64,000 nt of DNA from CAVZYN01 sp963779515. GTDB lineage: Bacteria > Pseudomonadota > Alphaproteobacteria > Rhizobiales > Hyphomicrobiaceae. This document shows, piece after piece, positions 26,878 through 36,013 of the stretch (position 1 is its first letter; each line of letters opens with the position of its first letter). Under the pieces are notes generated by a model. It was not told where the DNA came from, made no database searches, and saw only the letters and a program-made list of their open reading frames with translations. The stretch spans positions 1-64,000 of the forward strand of contig CAVZYN010000011.1 in the NCBI GenBank assembly GCA_963779515.1. The letters run 5' to 3'. The translations under genes were made by a program, and so were the position numbers.

Positions 26878-28132
26878 CTTTTGGGCGAAAGTGCCGGCGG
26901 TTGGCGAGATACCACAGCACCGAAAGCGCTTGCAGCGCGAGGAAAATGCCGAAGGCGATTTTGTACGCGGCGGCGGGATAGGTGCCGGCAGCCGTGCGCG
27001 GGAAGAGGTCAATGATCCCGCCGATCGCGGCTTGCACCGCAAACGCCGTCGAGAAGATCAGCATGTTCATGGCGGTATTGGCGCGGCCCGACAGCGCCGT
27101 TCCGAAGTAGCTGGACAGCCACGGATAGGCGAGAATGGCGACTTGCCCGCTCATGCCAAAGATCAGCCAAGACGCGACGCGCAGCGGCGCCCAGTCCGAG
27201 ATCATCACGGCTTGGGCGCCGAGAAAAAGTGCCAGGAACCCCAGCATCACCGTCAGCGAATCGACTCCGCGCCGGCTGAACCAATCAGCGATCGCGCCGC
27301 TGACCAGGATCCCGGCAAAGAACGCCGCCGCCATCAGGAACAGCATGTTGGCCGTCGCCGTCCGGTCGAGGCCGACGACATCGGTGAACCACGGCGCCGC
27401 CCATAGGGTTTGGATCGCAATATGCGTCCCCGCCGTCAGCGACAACATCGGTGCGAGTGCTAGGAACGCCCGGTTCGACATGATGCCGGCCACCGCCCGC
27501 GTCTGCTGTCCGAGCGTGCCCCCAGCGGGAGCCGTCACCCGATCAGGTACCACGAGCCGCACGATAACTGCCGACAACAAAGTGACGGCTGCCAGCATCA
27601 AAAACGCGGGCCGCCAGCCGACTTGCTGGACGATCCACTGCATCGGCGCCGTCGAGATCAGGAGCCCAATGGCGCCGAACGACATGACGAGCGAGTTGGC
27701 GAGCGCGCGGCGAGTCTCCGGAACCCAGAGCACAACCGCCTTGAAGCTCGCCATCAAGCCGCCGGCAAATCCGATGCCGATCAGCGTCCGCGCCGCGGCG
27801 AGCGTCATCGCGCTGTTCCCAAAGGCAAACAGCGCGGCACCGAGTGCGGCGATTGTCAGCAAAGCGGTTTGCACACGCCGCGGACCATACCGGTCCAGCA
27901 GAATGCCGAGCGGAATTTGGAACAGCGCGAACGAGAACAGGTAGGCAGCGGTGAGGACACCGAGGTCGGTCGCCGAGAGCTTGAGGTCTGAAACGAGTTC
28001 GGGCGCCACCACCGCGTTTACGGCGCGCAACAGATACGAGAGGAAGTAGCCGAGCCCGAATGGCAGCAGGGCCTGAATCATGACCCCAAGCGTCGTGGGG
28101 CGAGCGGTGGTCTCGGCCGTAGTGCTGGTCAC
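26873..28132 (-). CDS. MFS transporter
   Basis: 419 residues from GTG 28130-28132, which has GGGAGAGG upstream; the frame runs 90 bases further only through an intergenic palindrome. Twelve hydrophobic segments; GILLDRYGPRRVQTALL is the loop 2-3 signature and ALFQIPLGILLD precedes it. Similar to anion/cation symporter and drug-resistance MFS members; substrate unknown. Its stop codon TAA lies inside the edge of palindromic repeat copy 2, so the C-terminus may have been redefined by the repeat. Confidence 0.86.
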   Translation of the reverse strand: MTSTTAETTARPTTLGVMIQALLPFGLGYFLSYLLRAVNAVVAPELVSDLKLSATDLGVLTAAYLFSFALFQIPLGILLDRYGPRRVQTALLTIAALGAALFAFGNSAMTLAAARTLIGIGFAGGLMASFKAVVLWVPETRRALANSLVMSFGAIGLLISTAPMQWIVQQVGWRPAFLMLAAVTLLSAVIVRLVVPDRVTAPAGGTLGQQTRAVAGIMSNRAFLALAPMLSLTAGTHIAIQTLWAAPWFTDVVGLDRTATANMLFLMAAAFFAGILVSGAIADWFSRRGVDSLTVMLGFLALFLGAQAVMISDWAPLRVASWLIFGMSGQVAILAYPWLSSYFGTALSGRANTAMNMLIFSTAFAVQAAIGGIIDLFPRTAAGTYPAAAYKIAFGIFLALQALSVLWYLANRRHFRPKA

Positions 28133-28369
28133 GCCCTCTCCCGTGTGCAACTTTCTTTCCTCTCCCTTGAGGGAGAGGATGCCCGAAGGGCAGGTGAGGC
28201 TGCCGTCTTCAATTTGCGTCAATCACGAAGGCCCCCTCATCCGGCCTTCATGCTGGAAGCATGTCTTCGACATGGCCACCTTCTCCCCACGGGGAGAAGG
28301 CACACAATCAAACGATTCAACTAGGCAATCTGCGCATCGGTGACAATGCACCTTGCCGCATGGCACCCA
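28133..28369. repeat. Intergenic stretch made mostly of GC-rich palindromes
   Basis: CCTCTCCCTTGAGGGAGAGG at about 28159-28178, then ATGCCCGAAGGGCAGGTGAG, and TTCTCCCCACGGGGAGAAGG near 28281-28300. The same TGCCCGAAGGGC module recurs at 31214-31262 and 32152-32203. No gene. Confidence 0.6.
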
Positions 28370-30055
28370 TCAGGTGGCAAGCGCTTTGCCTGCGATGTAG
28401 CCGAACGTCAGGGCTGGACCGATTGTGATACCCCCGCCGGGGTAGGTTCCGCCCATGACGCTCGCGGCGTCGTTGCCGGCGGCATAAAGCCCAGGGATCG
28501 CTTGTCCGAAATGATCGACCACGCGCGCCGACGCGTCGGTTCGCAAGCCCGCGAACGTGCCTATATCGCCGGGAATAAGCTTCACGGCGTAGTAGGGGCC
28601 GGTCTCGAGTGGCGCGACGCACGGATTGGGTTTCTGATCGGGCGCGCCGTTGAAGCGCTGATAAGCATCGGTCCCGCGCCCAAACGCAGGGTCGACGCCG
28701 CGCGCCGCATGCGCGTTGTAGTTTCGGATCGTTCCAAGCAATCCCAACGGATCGACGCCGATCTGCCGCGCGAGCTCTTCGGGCGTTGCCGCCGACTTCA
28801 AATATCCGGACTTCAAATAAGGTGCGATCCGTCCGGGATAGGGCGGCACCGCGCCGAGGCCAAAGCGGCGCAGCGCCTTATGGTCGGCAATGATCCAGCT
28901 CGCGATCTCCTTGTCGTCGCGGCAGGCCTCGATCATGGCCGGCACGAACACATGATAGGATTTCGACTCGTTGACGAAGCGGCGGCCGCGCCGGTCGACG
29001 GCGATGATGCCCGGTTTGCCGCGATCGATGAAGTGCGGGAATGGCGTCGTAGTGCCATCGCCGTTCGGCACCAGTGAAACGGGCGTCCACGCGGCGGGAT
29101 GAGCGACGTCGTCATGGAACGCGCCGCCAACGGCTCGGCCAACGCGGATACCGTCGCCGGAGTTCGAGGCAGGCGGCACGGATTGGTGACGCTGCCCCGC
29201 CGCCATGTGGCCATAGAGTTTCGACTTGAGGTCCTCGTCGCCGGGGAATCCGCCGCAGGCCAGCACCACGCCGCGCCGCGCCTCGATGCGCACGTCCTCG
29301 CCTTGGCGGCGCACTGTCGCACCAGTGACGCGACCGCCGCGCAACGTCAGTTTCAAAAGTGGCGCCTCGAGCCACAGCGGAATGCCTTTCTCGACTGCGG
29401 TGAGTGCCAGCGCGGCAATGAGGCCGTTGCCGTTGGTCAGCCGCGTGCCGCGCGTATGCTTCAAGCGATCTTGCGCGTGGCGCGCGACCATTCCGGCGAC
29501 ATGCAGCGCCGATTGCGGCGAGCGCGTCATCTTGAAGAGATGCGGCAGGTCGTTGCGGCCGATCATCATGCCGCCGAGCAGCGTCATGGTCGCGAGCGGT
29601 GGCCGCAAAGACCGGAAAAGATCGCCCAGCCTGCGGCCGTCGAACGGCTCTGGCACCAGCGAGCGCCCGCCTTTGCTGCCGCCGTCGAGGTCGGGTTCAT
29701 AGTCGGCCCAAGTTGGTGCGAGGCCAAACTGCGCATACGTGTTGCGCTCGAAGTAGTCGAGCATTTCGGCGGCAGTGGAGCAGAATGCCGTCGCGCGATC
29801 GATGTCGAGGTGGTTGCCGGCGATCGTTCTCAGATACGTCAGCGCGTCTTCGGGCGAATCCGCGATGCCCGCGCGCCGCGCGTGTGAATTCCCAGGAATC
29901 CAGATCACGCCAGCCGAGTAGCACGTGGTGCCGCCGAACACCGGCTCCTTCTCGACCATCAGCACGTCGAGCCCGCTCAAGCGGGCGGTGAGCGCCGCCG
30001 CGAATGCCCCGGCTCCTGAGCCAGCCACCAGCACGTCGCACGTCTGCGTACTCAT
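28370..30055 (-). CDS. FAD-dependent dehydrogenase (3-ketosteroid dehydrogenase/fumarate reductase flavoprotein-like)
   Basis: 561 residues. The N-terminal dinucleotide fold is CDVLVAGSGAGAFAAALTA with VMVEK-like LDVLMVEKEPVFGGTTCYSA; the C-terminal FAD contact is GGTYPGGGITIGPALTFGY (about 535-553). A central cap domain begins around 280. The overall pattern matches 3-oxosteroid-1-dehydrogenase-type and urocanate/fumarate reductase-type flavoproteins. Which substrate is used cannot be told; no steroid genes are close. The start is the ATG at 30053-30055. It is divergent from xerC. Confidence 0.87.
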   Translation of the reverse strand: MSTQTCDVLVAGSGAGAFAAALTARLSGLDVLMVEKEPVFGGTTCYSAGVIWIPGNSHARRAGIADSPEDALTYLRTIAGNHLDIDRATAFCSTAAEMLDYFERNTYAQFGLAPTWADYEPDLDGGSKGGRSLVPEPFDGRRLGDLFRSLRPPLATMTLLGGMMIGRNDLPHLFKMTRSPQSALHVAGMVARHAQDRLKHTRGTRLTNGNGLIAALALTAVEKGIPLWLEAPLLKLTLRGGRVTGATVRRQGEDVRIEARRGVVLACGGFPGDEDLKSKLYGHMAAGQRHQSVPPASNSGDGIRVGRAVGGAFHDDVAHPAAWTPVSLVPNGDGTTTPFPHFIDRGKPGIIAVDRRGRRFVNESKSYHVFVPAMIEACRDDKEIASWIIADHKALRRFGLGAVPPYPGRIAPYLKSGYLKSAATPEELARQIGVDPLGLLGTIRNYNAHAARGVDPAFGRGTDAYQRFNGAPDQKPNPCVAPLETGPYYAVKLIPGDIGTFAGLRTDASARVVDHFGQAIPGLYAAGNDAASVMGGTYPGGGITIGPALTFGYIAGKALAT

Positions 30056-30238
30056 CGCACCCTCATCCCCTTCGAACGGGGCTTCTTAACAGTTCTAACC
30101 GCTCGCCGGAACGGCGCCCAATGCTTTCGCGCATCAGTATTTCAATCGCGTAAGGAATGTTCGAAGTCTCTATACGAAATTTACGATTCGTTAACCCCAC
30201 CGGATGAGTTTTTCGGGCAATGGCCCAGGAGCGCAGCG

Positions 30239-31207
30239 ATGCCGCAACCGACGCTCGACGACATTTTCAACGATGGACGGCGCTTGCCACTGGGCGATGA
30301 CCTGCGTCAAGCCGTCGGCGCGTGGCTCGCGCATCTCGTCGCGCAGCGCGGCGCTGGCGACAACACCATCGATGCCTACGCCCGCGACATCCGCCAATTC
30401 CTCGGCTGGCTGCGCGTCTATCTCGACCGCGCGCCGTGCCTCGGCGATCTCGGCGGTCTCAAAGCCAAATCCTTCCGCGCTTTCATGGCGAGCCGGCGCC
30501 GCCAGGAGGTCTCGAGCCGGTCCATCGCCCGCACCATGTCGGCATTGCGCGCGTTCTATCGTTGGCTTGAGACGGAAGAGACGCTGAAGAACCGCGCCGT
30601 GCTGCAGGTCGCGTTGCCGAAAAAGGCGCACGCGATCCCAAAGCCGTTGACGGTCGCGAAAGCGGCCGCCGTCATGGATAGCGGCGGCATGGACGCGAAC
30701 CTCGCGTGGGTGGCGGCCCGCGATACCGCCGTGCTGTTGCTGCTCTACGGCTCCGGCTTGCGCATCTCCGAAGCGCTCGCCATCACGCGCCGCGACGCGC
30801 CGGTGCCCGGTCGCGAGGTGCTGCTGATCACCGGCAAAGGCGGCAAGCAGCGCATGGTGCCGGTGCTGCCGGTGACGCAGGCGGCGATCAAGGATTACCT
30901 GGATCTCTGCCCGTATCCGTTGGACATCGACGAGCCGATGTTCCGTGGCGCCAAAGGCGGGCCACTCGATCCGCGGCTCATCCAATTGACCATGGAACGC
31001 CTGCGCGGCGCGCTGGGCTTGCCGGATACGGCGACGCCGCACGCCTTGCGCCACTCGTTCGCGACGCATCTGCTGTCGGCGGGCGCGGATCTCCGCCAGA
31101 TCCAGGAACTGCTCGGCCACGCGTCGCTGTCGACGACGCAGGTCTACACCGAAGTCGACCGCGACCGCCTCCTCGCCGTCTACGACGCCGCCCATCCCCG
31201 GGCGTAA
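30239..31207 (+). CDS. xerC: Site-specific tyrosine recombinase XerC
   Basis: 322 residues from ATG 30239. The N-terminal SAM-like domain contains GAGDNTIDAYARDIRQFLGW; the catalytic domain has Arg in LLLYGSGLRISEAL (about 176), Lys in LITGKGGKQRM (about 200), HALRHSFATHLLSAG (His and Arg, about 270), GHASLSTTQVYTEVD (His, then nucleophile Tyr about 305). The set is complete and the length is normal. XerC with XerD resolves chromosome dimers at dif. No integron, phage genes or att site are seen nearby, so this is a housekeeping copy. Confidence 0.93.
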   Translation: MPQPTLDDIFNDGRRLPLGDDLRQAVGAWLAHLVAQRGAGDNTIDAYARDIRQFLGWLRVYLDRAPCLGDLGGLKAKSFRAFMASRRRQEVSSRSIARTMSALRAFYRWLETEETLKNRAVLQVALPKKAHAIPKPLTVAKAAAVMDSGGMDANLAWVAARDTAVLLLLYGSGLRISEALAITRRDAPVPGREVLLITGKGGKQRMVPVLPVTQAAIKDYLDLCPYPLDIDEPMFRGAKGGPLDPRLIQLTMERLRGALGLPDTATPHALRHSFATHLLSAGADLRQIQELLGHASLSTTQVYTEVDRDRLLAVYDAAHPRA

Positions 31208-31213
31208 TCACAC

Positions 31214-31262
31214 TTCTTCCCTCTCCCTTCGGGAGAGGGTGCCCGAAGGGCGGGTGAGGGCA
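31214..31262. repeat. GC-rich palindromes after xerC
   Basis: CCCTCTCCCTTCGGGAGAGGG followed by TGCCCGAAGGGCGGGTGAGG. Two adjacent hairpins, likely a transcription end signal for xerC. The reverse-oriented copy is at 32152-32203, so the pair brackets the pseudogene region. Confidence 0.7.
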
Positions 31263-31326
31263 GCGACGGGTTCGGTGGCCAACACAGTTAAATGAAGAAG
31301 TTCGAGCCGAACGGGCATAAACGAGA

Positions 31327-31980
31327 CTATTGCGCAGTCCGGGCATTTCTGGCTCGTCGCCCTTCGATCCCAATAATCTTTAGTAAGTCGTCAACATCGG
31401 GCGAGGGCGCGCGCTTCTCGATGTGAGGAATGTATCTCGCTGAGTCGGCCCCCATCGAAGTACAATCCAGTTCCGGCTTCCTGCAGTGATATTGCGTGCT
31501 CCCGAGAAATCTCAAGTGACTGCGACAAGAGGCATAGAAGGCATGATCACCGAGCAACTTGGCATGAACTTCAAGCGTGTACTTTCCCTCGACGAAACGA
31601 ACTCAGCACCATCTTTTGGAGTTAGCAAATGATGGTTGGCAGATACGCCAGTCTCGCCGACAAATAGTCCACTTCCTCGGACAAGCTTCTCGTCGCCATG
31701 GATCCACATATTGAAGTATTGCCGCGTTTCATTTCGAGCAAGGCTCACATGGATGCTTTCAATGATCCTGCCTCGCTTGGAGGACGAGAACAGAAGAGTT
31801 CGTATGTAGATTTTGGATTTGCCGCCGCCTCAGGAAAGCGGAGGGCGTCAGCGCCCCAAGTATATCAACAGTTGGCTGCGTCATCCTTACCGTGCCGCGC
31901 CGAAAGAGCGTCAGCCAAGCCGTCACCGACGAAACAGCCAAGGCTATGAGAGAGATCGTCGTGGCGACGGGGTCAGCCAT
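31327..31980 (-). pseudogene. Decayed gene for a conserved hypothetical protein, several frameshifts
   Basis: Read on the minus strand from ATG 31978-31980, one protein can be pieced together across frames: ISLIALAVSSVTAWLTLFRR and GTVRMTQPTV; then, after a shift, RTLLFSSSKRGRIIESIHVS and DEKLVRGSGLFVGETGVSA; after another, EGKYTLEVHAKLLGDHA; then LLSQSLEISREHA; and finally GADSARYIPHIEKRAPSPD and DDLLKIIGIEG. At least four shifts separate these. The reconstructed product is an N-terminally anchored protein of about 215 residues, which I remember as a conserved hypothetical family in Hyphomicrobiales. So many shifts in 650 bases point to true decay rather than sequencing error. Confidence 0.75.
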
Positions 31981-32306
31981 AGTCAGAAGCTTTCAGAAAT
32001 CTCAGATGAATGCACTCTACCATGTCGGAATAATTTGGGCGATTTCTGAAGCGGTTGTCCCCAACGAGTTGGAGCAGTCTCGCCGACCTTTCTGATCGCA
32101 GCTATCCTGCGACTTTGGCGTCACCATTTGATCGTTCGAGCCCGCCGCCACCCCCCTCACCCGCCCTTCGGGCACCCTCTCCCTCAGGGAGAGGGAAGAA
32201 GCGCGCAGCCCAATCCATCCACCATCCCCATCCGTCCCACTTGCCTATCGCGCCGGGGTGGTGCACCAAGCCGCGAAACAGGCATTGAGATCCTCGGAGC
32301 GCGCGC
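31981..32306. other. 326-base gap without a gene
   Basis: Upstream of the pseudogene and of gpmA. It contains the paired hairpins at 32152-32203 and otherwise nothing recognisable. Confidence 0.45.
32152..32203. repeat. GC-rich palindromes, reverse orientation of 31214-31262
   Basis: CCCCTCACCCGCCCTTCGGG then CACCCTCTCCCTCAGGGAGA, the reverse complement arrangement of the element after xerC. It lies about 100 bases before gpmA. Confidence 0.65.
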
Positions 32307-32927
32307 ATGACCAACGTCCTCGTCCTTGTCCGCCACGGCGAAAGCGAATGGAACAAGCTCAATCTGTTCACCGGCTGGAAAGACCCTGATCTGACCGAGA
32401 AGGGCGTCGCCGAGGCCATAGCCGGCGGCAAGCGCCTGAAAGCCGAGGGCTTCAAGTTCGACATCGCCTATACGAGCGTGTTGACGCGCGCCAATCGCAC
32501 GCTCGATCTGATCCTCGCCGAACTCGGCCAGACGGGGTTGAAGACCATCAAGGACCAGGCCTTGAACGAGCGCGATTATGGTGAGCTGTCGGGCCTCAAC
32601 AAGGACGATGCCCGCAAGAAATGGGGCGAAGAGCAAGTCCTCATCTGGCGCCGCTCATTCGATGTTCCGCCCCCCGGCGGCGAGAGCCTGAAGGATACGG
32701 CGGTGCGCGTGCTGCCGTACTACGAGCAGCACATCTGGCCCGACGTCAAAGCCGGCAAGAACGTCATCGTCGCCGCGCACGGCAATTCGTTGCGCGCGCT
32801 GATCATGAAGCTCGAAGGTCTCACGGGCGAACAGATCCTGAAGCGCGAACTCGCGACCGGCATTCCGATCGTCTACCGGCTCAACGCGGATGGCACCGTC
32901 GCAAGCCGTCACGATCTCGTTGCGTAG
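32307..32927 (+). CDS. gpmA: 2,3-bisphosphoglycerate-dependent phosphoglycerate mutase
   Basis: 206 residues, the short alphaproteobacterial form. The phosphohistidine motif is [20 protein letters not shown] (His about 9), then Arg and Glu of [11 protein letters not shown] and [15 protein letters not shown], and the second His in [14 protein letters not shown]. It interconverts 3- and 2-phosphoglycerate in glycolysis/gluconeogenesis. The start is ATG 32307. Its TAG stop (32925-32927) is the first TAG of palindromic repeat copy 3, so the C-terminus ends exactly where the repeat begins. Confidence 0.95.
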   Translation: MTNVLVLVRHGESEWNKLNLFTGWKDPDLTEKGVAEAIAGGKRLKAEGFKFDIAYTSVLTRANRTLDLILAELGQTGLKTIKDQALNERDYGELSGLNKDDARKKWGEEQVLIWRRSFDVPPPGGESLKDTAVRVLPYYEQHIWPDVKAGKNVIVAAHGNSLRALIMKLEGLTGEQILKRELATGIPIVYRLNADGTVASRHDLVA

Positions 32928-33041
32928 GTTGGGTCGACGCAGGAGACCCAACACTTCGATATCCAAAATTCAAATGTTGGGTCTGCGCGTCATCGTGGAG
33001 CGATGCTAGAGATGCCCCGCACCGACGCTTGACCCAACCTC
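32923..33041. repeat. Nested palindromic repeat (TAGGTTGGGT family), copy 3
   Basis: Begins CGTAGGTTGGGTCGACGC, has inner GACCCAACACT (about 32947-32957) and ATGTTGGGTCTGCGCG (about 32973-32988), and ends GCTTGACCCAACCTCC. The first TAG is the stop codon of gpmA. This shorter 119-base form has GGGTCGAC in place of GGGTTAGC, like copy 4. Confidence 0.8.
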
Positions 33042-33053
33042 CAGGGGCCGCGC

Positions 33054-33647
33054 ATGCCGATCGAAAAAGTCAAAGAGACCATCGCCACCGACAAGGACGC
33101 GCGCGACAAGTGGATCGGCGTCTACATCGGCATCATTGCGGTGATGCTCGCCGTCTGCGGCATGCTCGGCGGCAACGCGTCGAAGGACGCGACCCGCGCC
33201 AACATCGAGGCAGCCAACATCTGGAACTTCTTCCAGGCCAAGAATCTGCGCCGCAACGCGGTACGCCTGAACACCGACGACCTCGAGATCCAACTGGTGG
33301 CCAGCCCTGCGATGCCCGAGGCTGCGCGCGTCAAAATCTCCGAGAAAATCAAGGCCAACAAAGACCTCGACACACGCCTGACGTCTGACAAGGCCAGCAA
33401 CGAAGGCCTCGACGAGCTGTTCCAGCGCGGCAAGGCCCTCGAGAAGGAGCGCGACATCGCGCTGCGCAAGGATCCCTATTTCGACTGGTCGCAGGCGCTG
33501 CTGCAGATCGCGATCGTGCTCGCGACCGTCTGTCTCGTCACCGGAAGCTTCTGGCTGCTGTCACTCAGTGCCAGCCTTGCGGCACTCGGCGCGCTGCTGA
33601 TGTTGAACGGGGCACTGTTGCTGGTGGCCGTGCCCGGCATCGGCTAG
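33054..33647 (+). CDS. DUF4337 family membrane protein
   Basis: 197 residues from ATG 33054. An N-terminal helix (WIGVYIGIIAVMLAVCGMLG, about 22-41) is followed by GGNASKDATRANIEAANIWN FFQAKN, the mark of DUF4337, then a charged middle domain and two C-terminal hydrophobic helices (LLQIAIVLATVCLVTGSFWL and ALGALLMLNGALLLVAVPGI). It is an inner-membrane protein of unknown function. The start lies just after repeat copy 3. Confidence 0.9.
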   Translation: MPIEKVKETIATDKDARDKWIGVYIGIIAVMLAVCGMLGGNASKDATRANIEAANIWNFFQAKNLRRNAVRLNTDDLEIQLVASPAMPEAARVKISEKIKANKDLDTRLTSDKASNEGLDELFQRGKALEKERDIALRKDPYFDWSQALLQIAIVLATVCLVTGSFWLLSLSASLAALGALLMLNGALLLVAVPGIG

Positions 33648-33650
33648 AGT

Positions 33651-33745
33651 GCTTCCGGAAAAGTGTGAAGCGGTTTTCCGATAAGAAGCACGACAAAATA
33701 AGGAACTAGGATGCTCCTATGATTCAACCAAAATCAGCAGCACCC
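33651..33745. repeat. Hyphomicrobiales-type intergenic hairpin element
   Basis: GTGCTTCCGGAAAAGTGTGA then AGCGGTTTTCCGATAAGAAG and CAC: arms GTGCTT/AAGCAC and CGGAAAA/TTTTCCG form a long imperfect hairpin. This GGAAAAGTGTGAAGCGGTTT core is a very common dispersed element in Hyphomicrobiales genomes (known to me from Bradyrhizobium-like sequences). No other copy was noticed here. Confidence 0.7.
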
Positions 33746-33755
33746 TAGGTCACGC

Positions 33756-34164
33756 ATGGATTTTGCGGACGGCCCGATCATCGTGTTCGACGGCCATTGC
33801 GTGTTGTGCTCGGCCAACGCGCGCTTTCGTGTTGCGCTACGATCGCGCCAAGCGGTTCAGGCTCGCGGCCATGCAAGGCGCGGTTGGCACGGAACTCTAT
33901 CGCCGCAACGGCATCGATCCGGCCGATCCGGAGACGCTGATCGTCGTCGACGGCGACCGCGTGTTGCGCCAGTCCGATGCCGTGCTGGCGATCTATGCGG
34001 GACTCGGATGGCCATGGCGCATCGCCGCCGTCGCCAAGATCGTGCCGCGCCCGCTCCGCGATGCGGTCTATCGCACCATCGCGCGCAACCGCTATCGCGT
34101 TTTCGGTCGCCACGACGTCTGCTGGCGCCCCGATCCGGCTTTTTCCGACCGCATCTTGCCGTAG
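33756..34164 (+). pseudogene. Thiol-disulfide oxidoreductase DCC family protein, single frameshift
   Basis: The first frame gives MDFADGPIIVFDGHCVLCSA with the DCC motif DGHCVLC (redox C-x-x-C). From about base 33825 the family sequence continues one frame over as FVLRYDRAKRFRLAAMQGAV, then YAGLGWPWRIAAVAKIVPRP and GRHDVCWRPDPAFSDRILP. One extra T in the run TTT at about 33826-33828 explains the break. With it removed, the gene is full length (about 135 residues). A sequencing error is as likely as a real mutation, because everything else is conserved. Confidence 0.8.
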
Positions 34165-34174
34165 GGTCAAGCCA

Positions 34175-34636
34175 TCATGGCTTGATGTACGTGTAACCCT
34201 TGCTCTGCAGCAGCGAGAGTTCCGCGACGCCCGATGGGACGATGTCTTCCTTGAAGACCTCGAACAGATCCTTGTCGGGATCGATCTTGCGCTGCGTCAG
34301 CGTGTTCTTGCAAACCAGGAACTGCACCTTATGCGTCGACTTGAGGTCAGCGACTTCGCCCTGCAACGTCAGGTTCTTTTTGGCACTGGCGAGGATGCCG
34401 AGACCATCGCCGTGCATCACAATCTTCACGTCCGCATTGCCCGGGCCCACCGCCTCGATGTGATTGCGCACATTGCGCAGAGCCTGCATGTAGGCCTTGT
34501 CGCCCTCGCCGCCGGGGCCGTTCAGATGGTAGGCCACTTTGACCTTGCCATAGCGGTTGTCTTGGGCATTGGCGGGGCTCACGGCAGGGGTCGCAAGCAG
34601 CAGCGTTGCGAGGATCAAGGCGAGGATCTTGGCCAT
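34175..34636 (-). CDS. DsrE family protein with signal peptide
   Basis: 153 residues from the ATG at 34634-34636 (AGGAG upstream); the longer open frame to 35008 runs antisense into leuB. The N-terminus AKILALILATLLLATPAVSP ending ANAQ is a cleavable signal peptide. The mature part has KVKVAYHLNGPGGEGDKAYM, a DsrE-like alpha/beta fold with VKIVMHGDGLGILA and a single Cys in VQFLVCKNTL. Periplasmic DsrE-like proteins are thought to handle sulfur species; the role here is unknown. Convergent with the DCC gene. Confidence 0.88.
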   Translation of the reverse strand: MAKILALILATLLLATPAVSPANAQDNRYGKVKVAYHLNGPGGEGDKAYMQALRNVRNHIEAVGPGNADVKIVMHGDGLGILASAKKNLTLQGEVADLKSTHKVQFLVCKNTLTQRKIDPDKDLFEVFKEDIVPSGVAELSLLQSKGYTYIKP

Positions 34637-34763
34637 GGCGGGCTCCTGAGCGTAGCAGGCGTTCCAAACAGTCATAGCCAAAGTGTTGCACACCGCCACC
34701 GCCCGGGCTAGCACTGGCCGCAAATCACGCCCGTGAAAACTCGACCGGCAAAGGCTCCGCGAT

Positions 34764-35873
34764 ATGACGACCAAATCCCTGCTCCTGCTCCCTGGTGATG
34801 GTATCGGCCCCGAAGTGATGGCCGAGTTGGAGCGGATCATCGGCTTCTTGTCCAAGAAGGGCCAAGTCCAGTTCAGGACCGAGACCGATGTGGTCGGCGG
34901 TGCGGCGATCGACAAATATGACGTGCCCGTCACCGACGCGGCCGTCGCCAAGGCCGACAAGGCCGACGCCGTAATCTTCGGCTCTGTCGGCGGGCCCAAG
35001 TGGGACAAGGTTGCCTACGAAAAGCGCCCGGAGGCAGGCCTCCTGCGCTTGCGCAAGGACCTCGATCTCTTCGCCAACCTGCGTCCGGCGATTTGCTATC
35101 CCGCCTTGGCAGAAGCGTCCTCGCTGCGGCGCGAGCACGTCGAAGGCCTCGACATTCTGATCCTGCGTGAGTTGACGGGCGGCACGTACTTTGGTGAACC
35201 CAAAGAGATTGTCACACTGGAAGACGGCCAGAAGCGCGCCGTCGATACGACGGTCTACACCACCAGCGAAATCGAGCGCATCGCCCGCGTCGCCTTCGAT
35301 CTTGCGAGGAAACGCAAAAACAAGGTCCACTCTGCCGAAAAGCGCAATGTCATGCGCACCGGTGTGCTCTGGAACCAAGTGGTCACCGCCGTCCACGCCA
35401 AGGAATTCAAGGACGTGCAGCTCGAGCACATTCTCGCCGATGCCTGCGCCATGCAGCTCGTCCGCAACCCCAAGCAATTCGATGTCATCGTCTGCGACAA
35501 CCTGTTCGGCGATATGTTGTCGGACGAAGCTGCCATGCTGACCGGCTCCATCGGGATGCTTCCGTCGGCCTCGCTCGGTGCGCCCGACAAGTCTGGCCGC
35601 CGCAAGGCGCTCTACGAGCCTGTGCATGGCTCGGCCCCCGACATCGCCGGCAAGGGCTTGGCCAACCCGATCGCCCAAATCGCGAGCTTCGGCATGGCCT
35701 TGCGCTATTCCTGCGACATGGGGAACGAAGCCGATCTGATCGACAAGGCGATCGCGGGCGTGCTCGAGCAAGGCTACCGCACCGGCGACATCATGCAGCC
35801 GAACATGCGCAAAGTCGGTACAACCGAGATGGGCACTGCCATTCTGAACGAGATGCAGCGCCTTACTGCGTGA
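34764..35873 (+). CDS. leuB: 3-isopropylmalate dehydrogenase
   Basis: 369 residues from ATG 34764. SLLLLPGDGIGPEVMAELER at the start, substrate arginines in LLRLRKDLDLFANLRPAICY (about 93-112), the tyrosine/lysine region RNVMRTG preceded by VHSAEKRN (about 187), metal aspartates in DVIVCDNLFGDMLSDEAAML (about 238-257) and the NAD motif EPVHGSAPDIAGKGLANP (about 287-304). It oxidises 3-isopropylmalate in leucine synthesis. leuC and leuD are not in the window. Monocistronic. Confidence 0.96.
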   Translation: MTTKSLLLLPGDGIGPEVMAELERIIGFLSKKGQVQFRTETDVVGGAAIDKYDVPVTDAAVAKADKADAVIFGSVGGPKWDKVAYEKRPEAGLLRLRKDLDLFANLRPAICYPALAEASSLRREHVEGLDILILRELTGGTYFGEPKEIVTLEDGQKRAVDTTVYTTSEIERIARVAFDLARKRKNKVHSAEKRNVMRTGVLWNQVVTAVHAKEFKDVQLEHILADACAMQLVRNPKQFDVIVCDNLFGDMLSDEAAMLTGSIGMLPSASLGAPDKSGRRKALYEPVHGSAPDIAGKGLANPIAQIASFGMALRYSCDMGNEADLIDKAIAGVLEQGYRTGDIMQPNMRKVGTTEMGTAILNEMQRLTA

Positions 35874-36013
35874 TTTCCACAACTCTCTCCACGACTTGCG
35901 GCGATTGGCGCTTGGGCAAGGCTTCGTTTCGTGTGTGCAGCATGATCTAGTAAGCCAATGATTCGGTGCGCCCAGGGGACCAGGGGCGAATTGGATCTTG
36001 CGGGGGACGGGTG

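Noticed and set aside
30239..31207. XerC as integrase of a mobile element
   Set aside because: Typical housekeeping XerC sequence; no attachment repeats, phage genes or tRNA target nearby.
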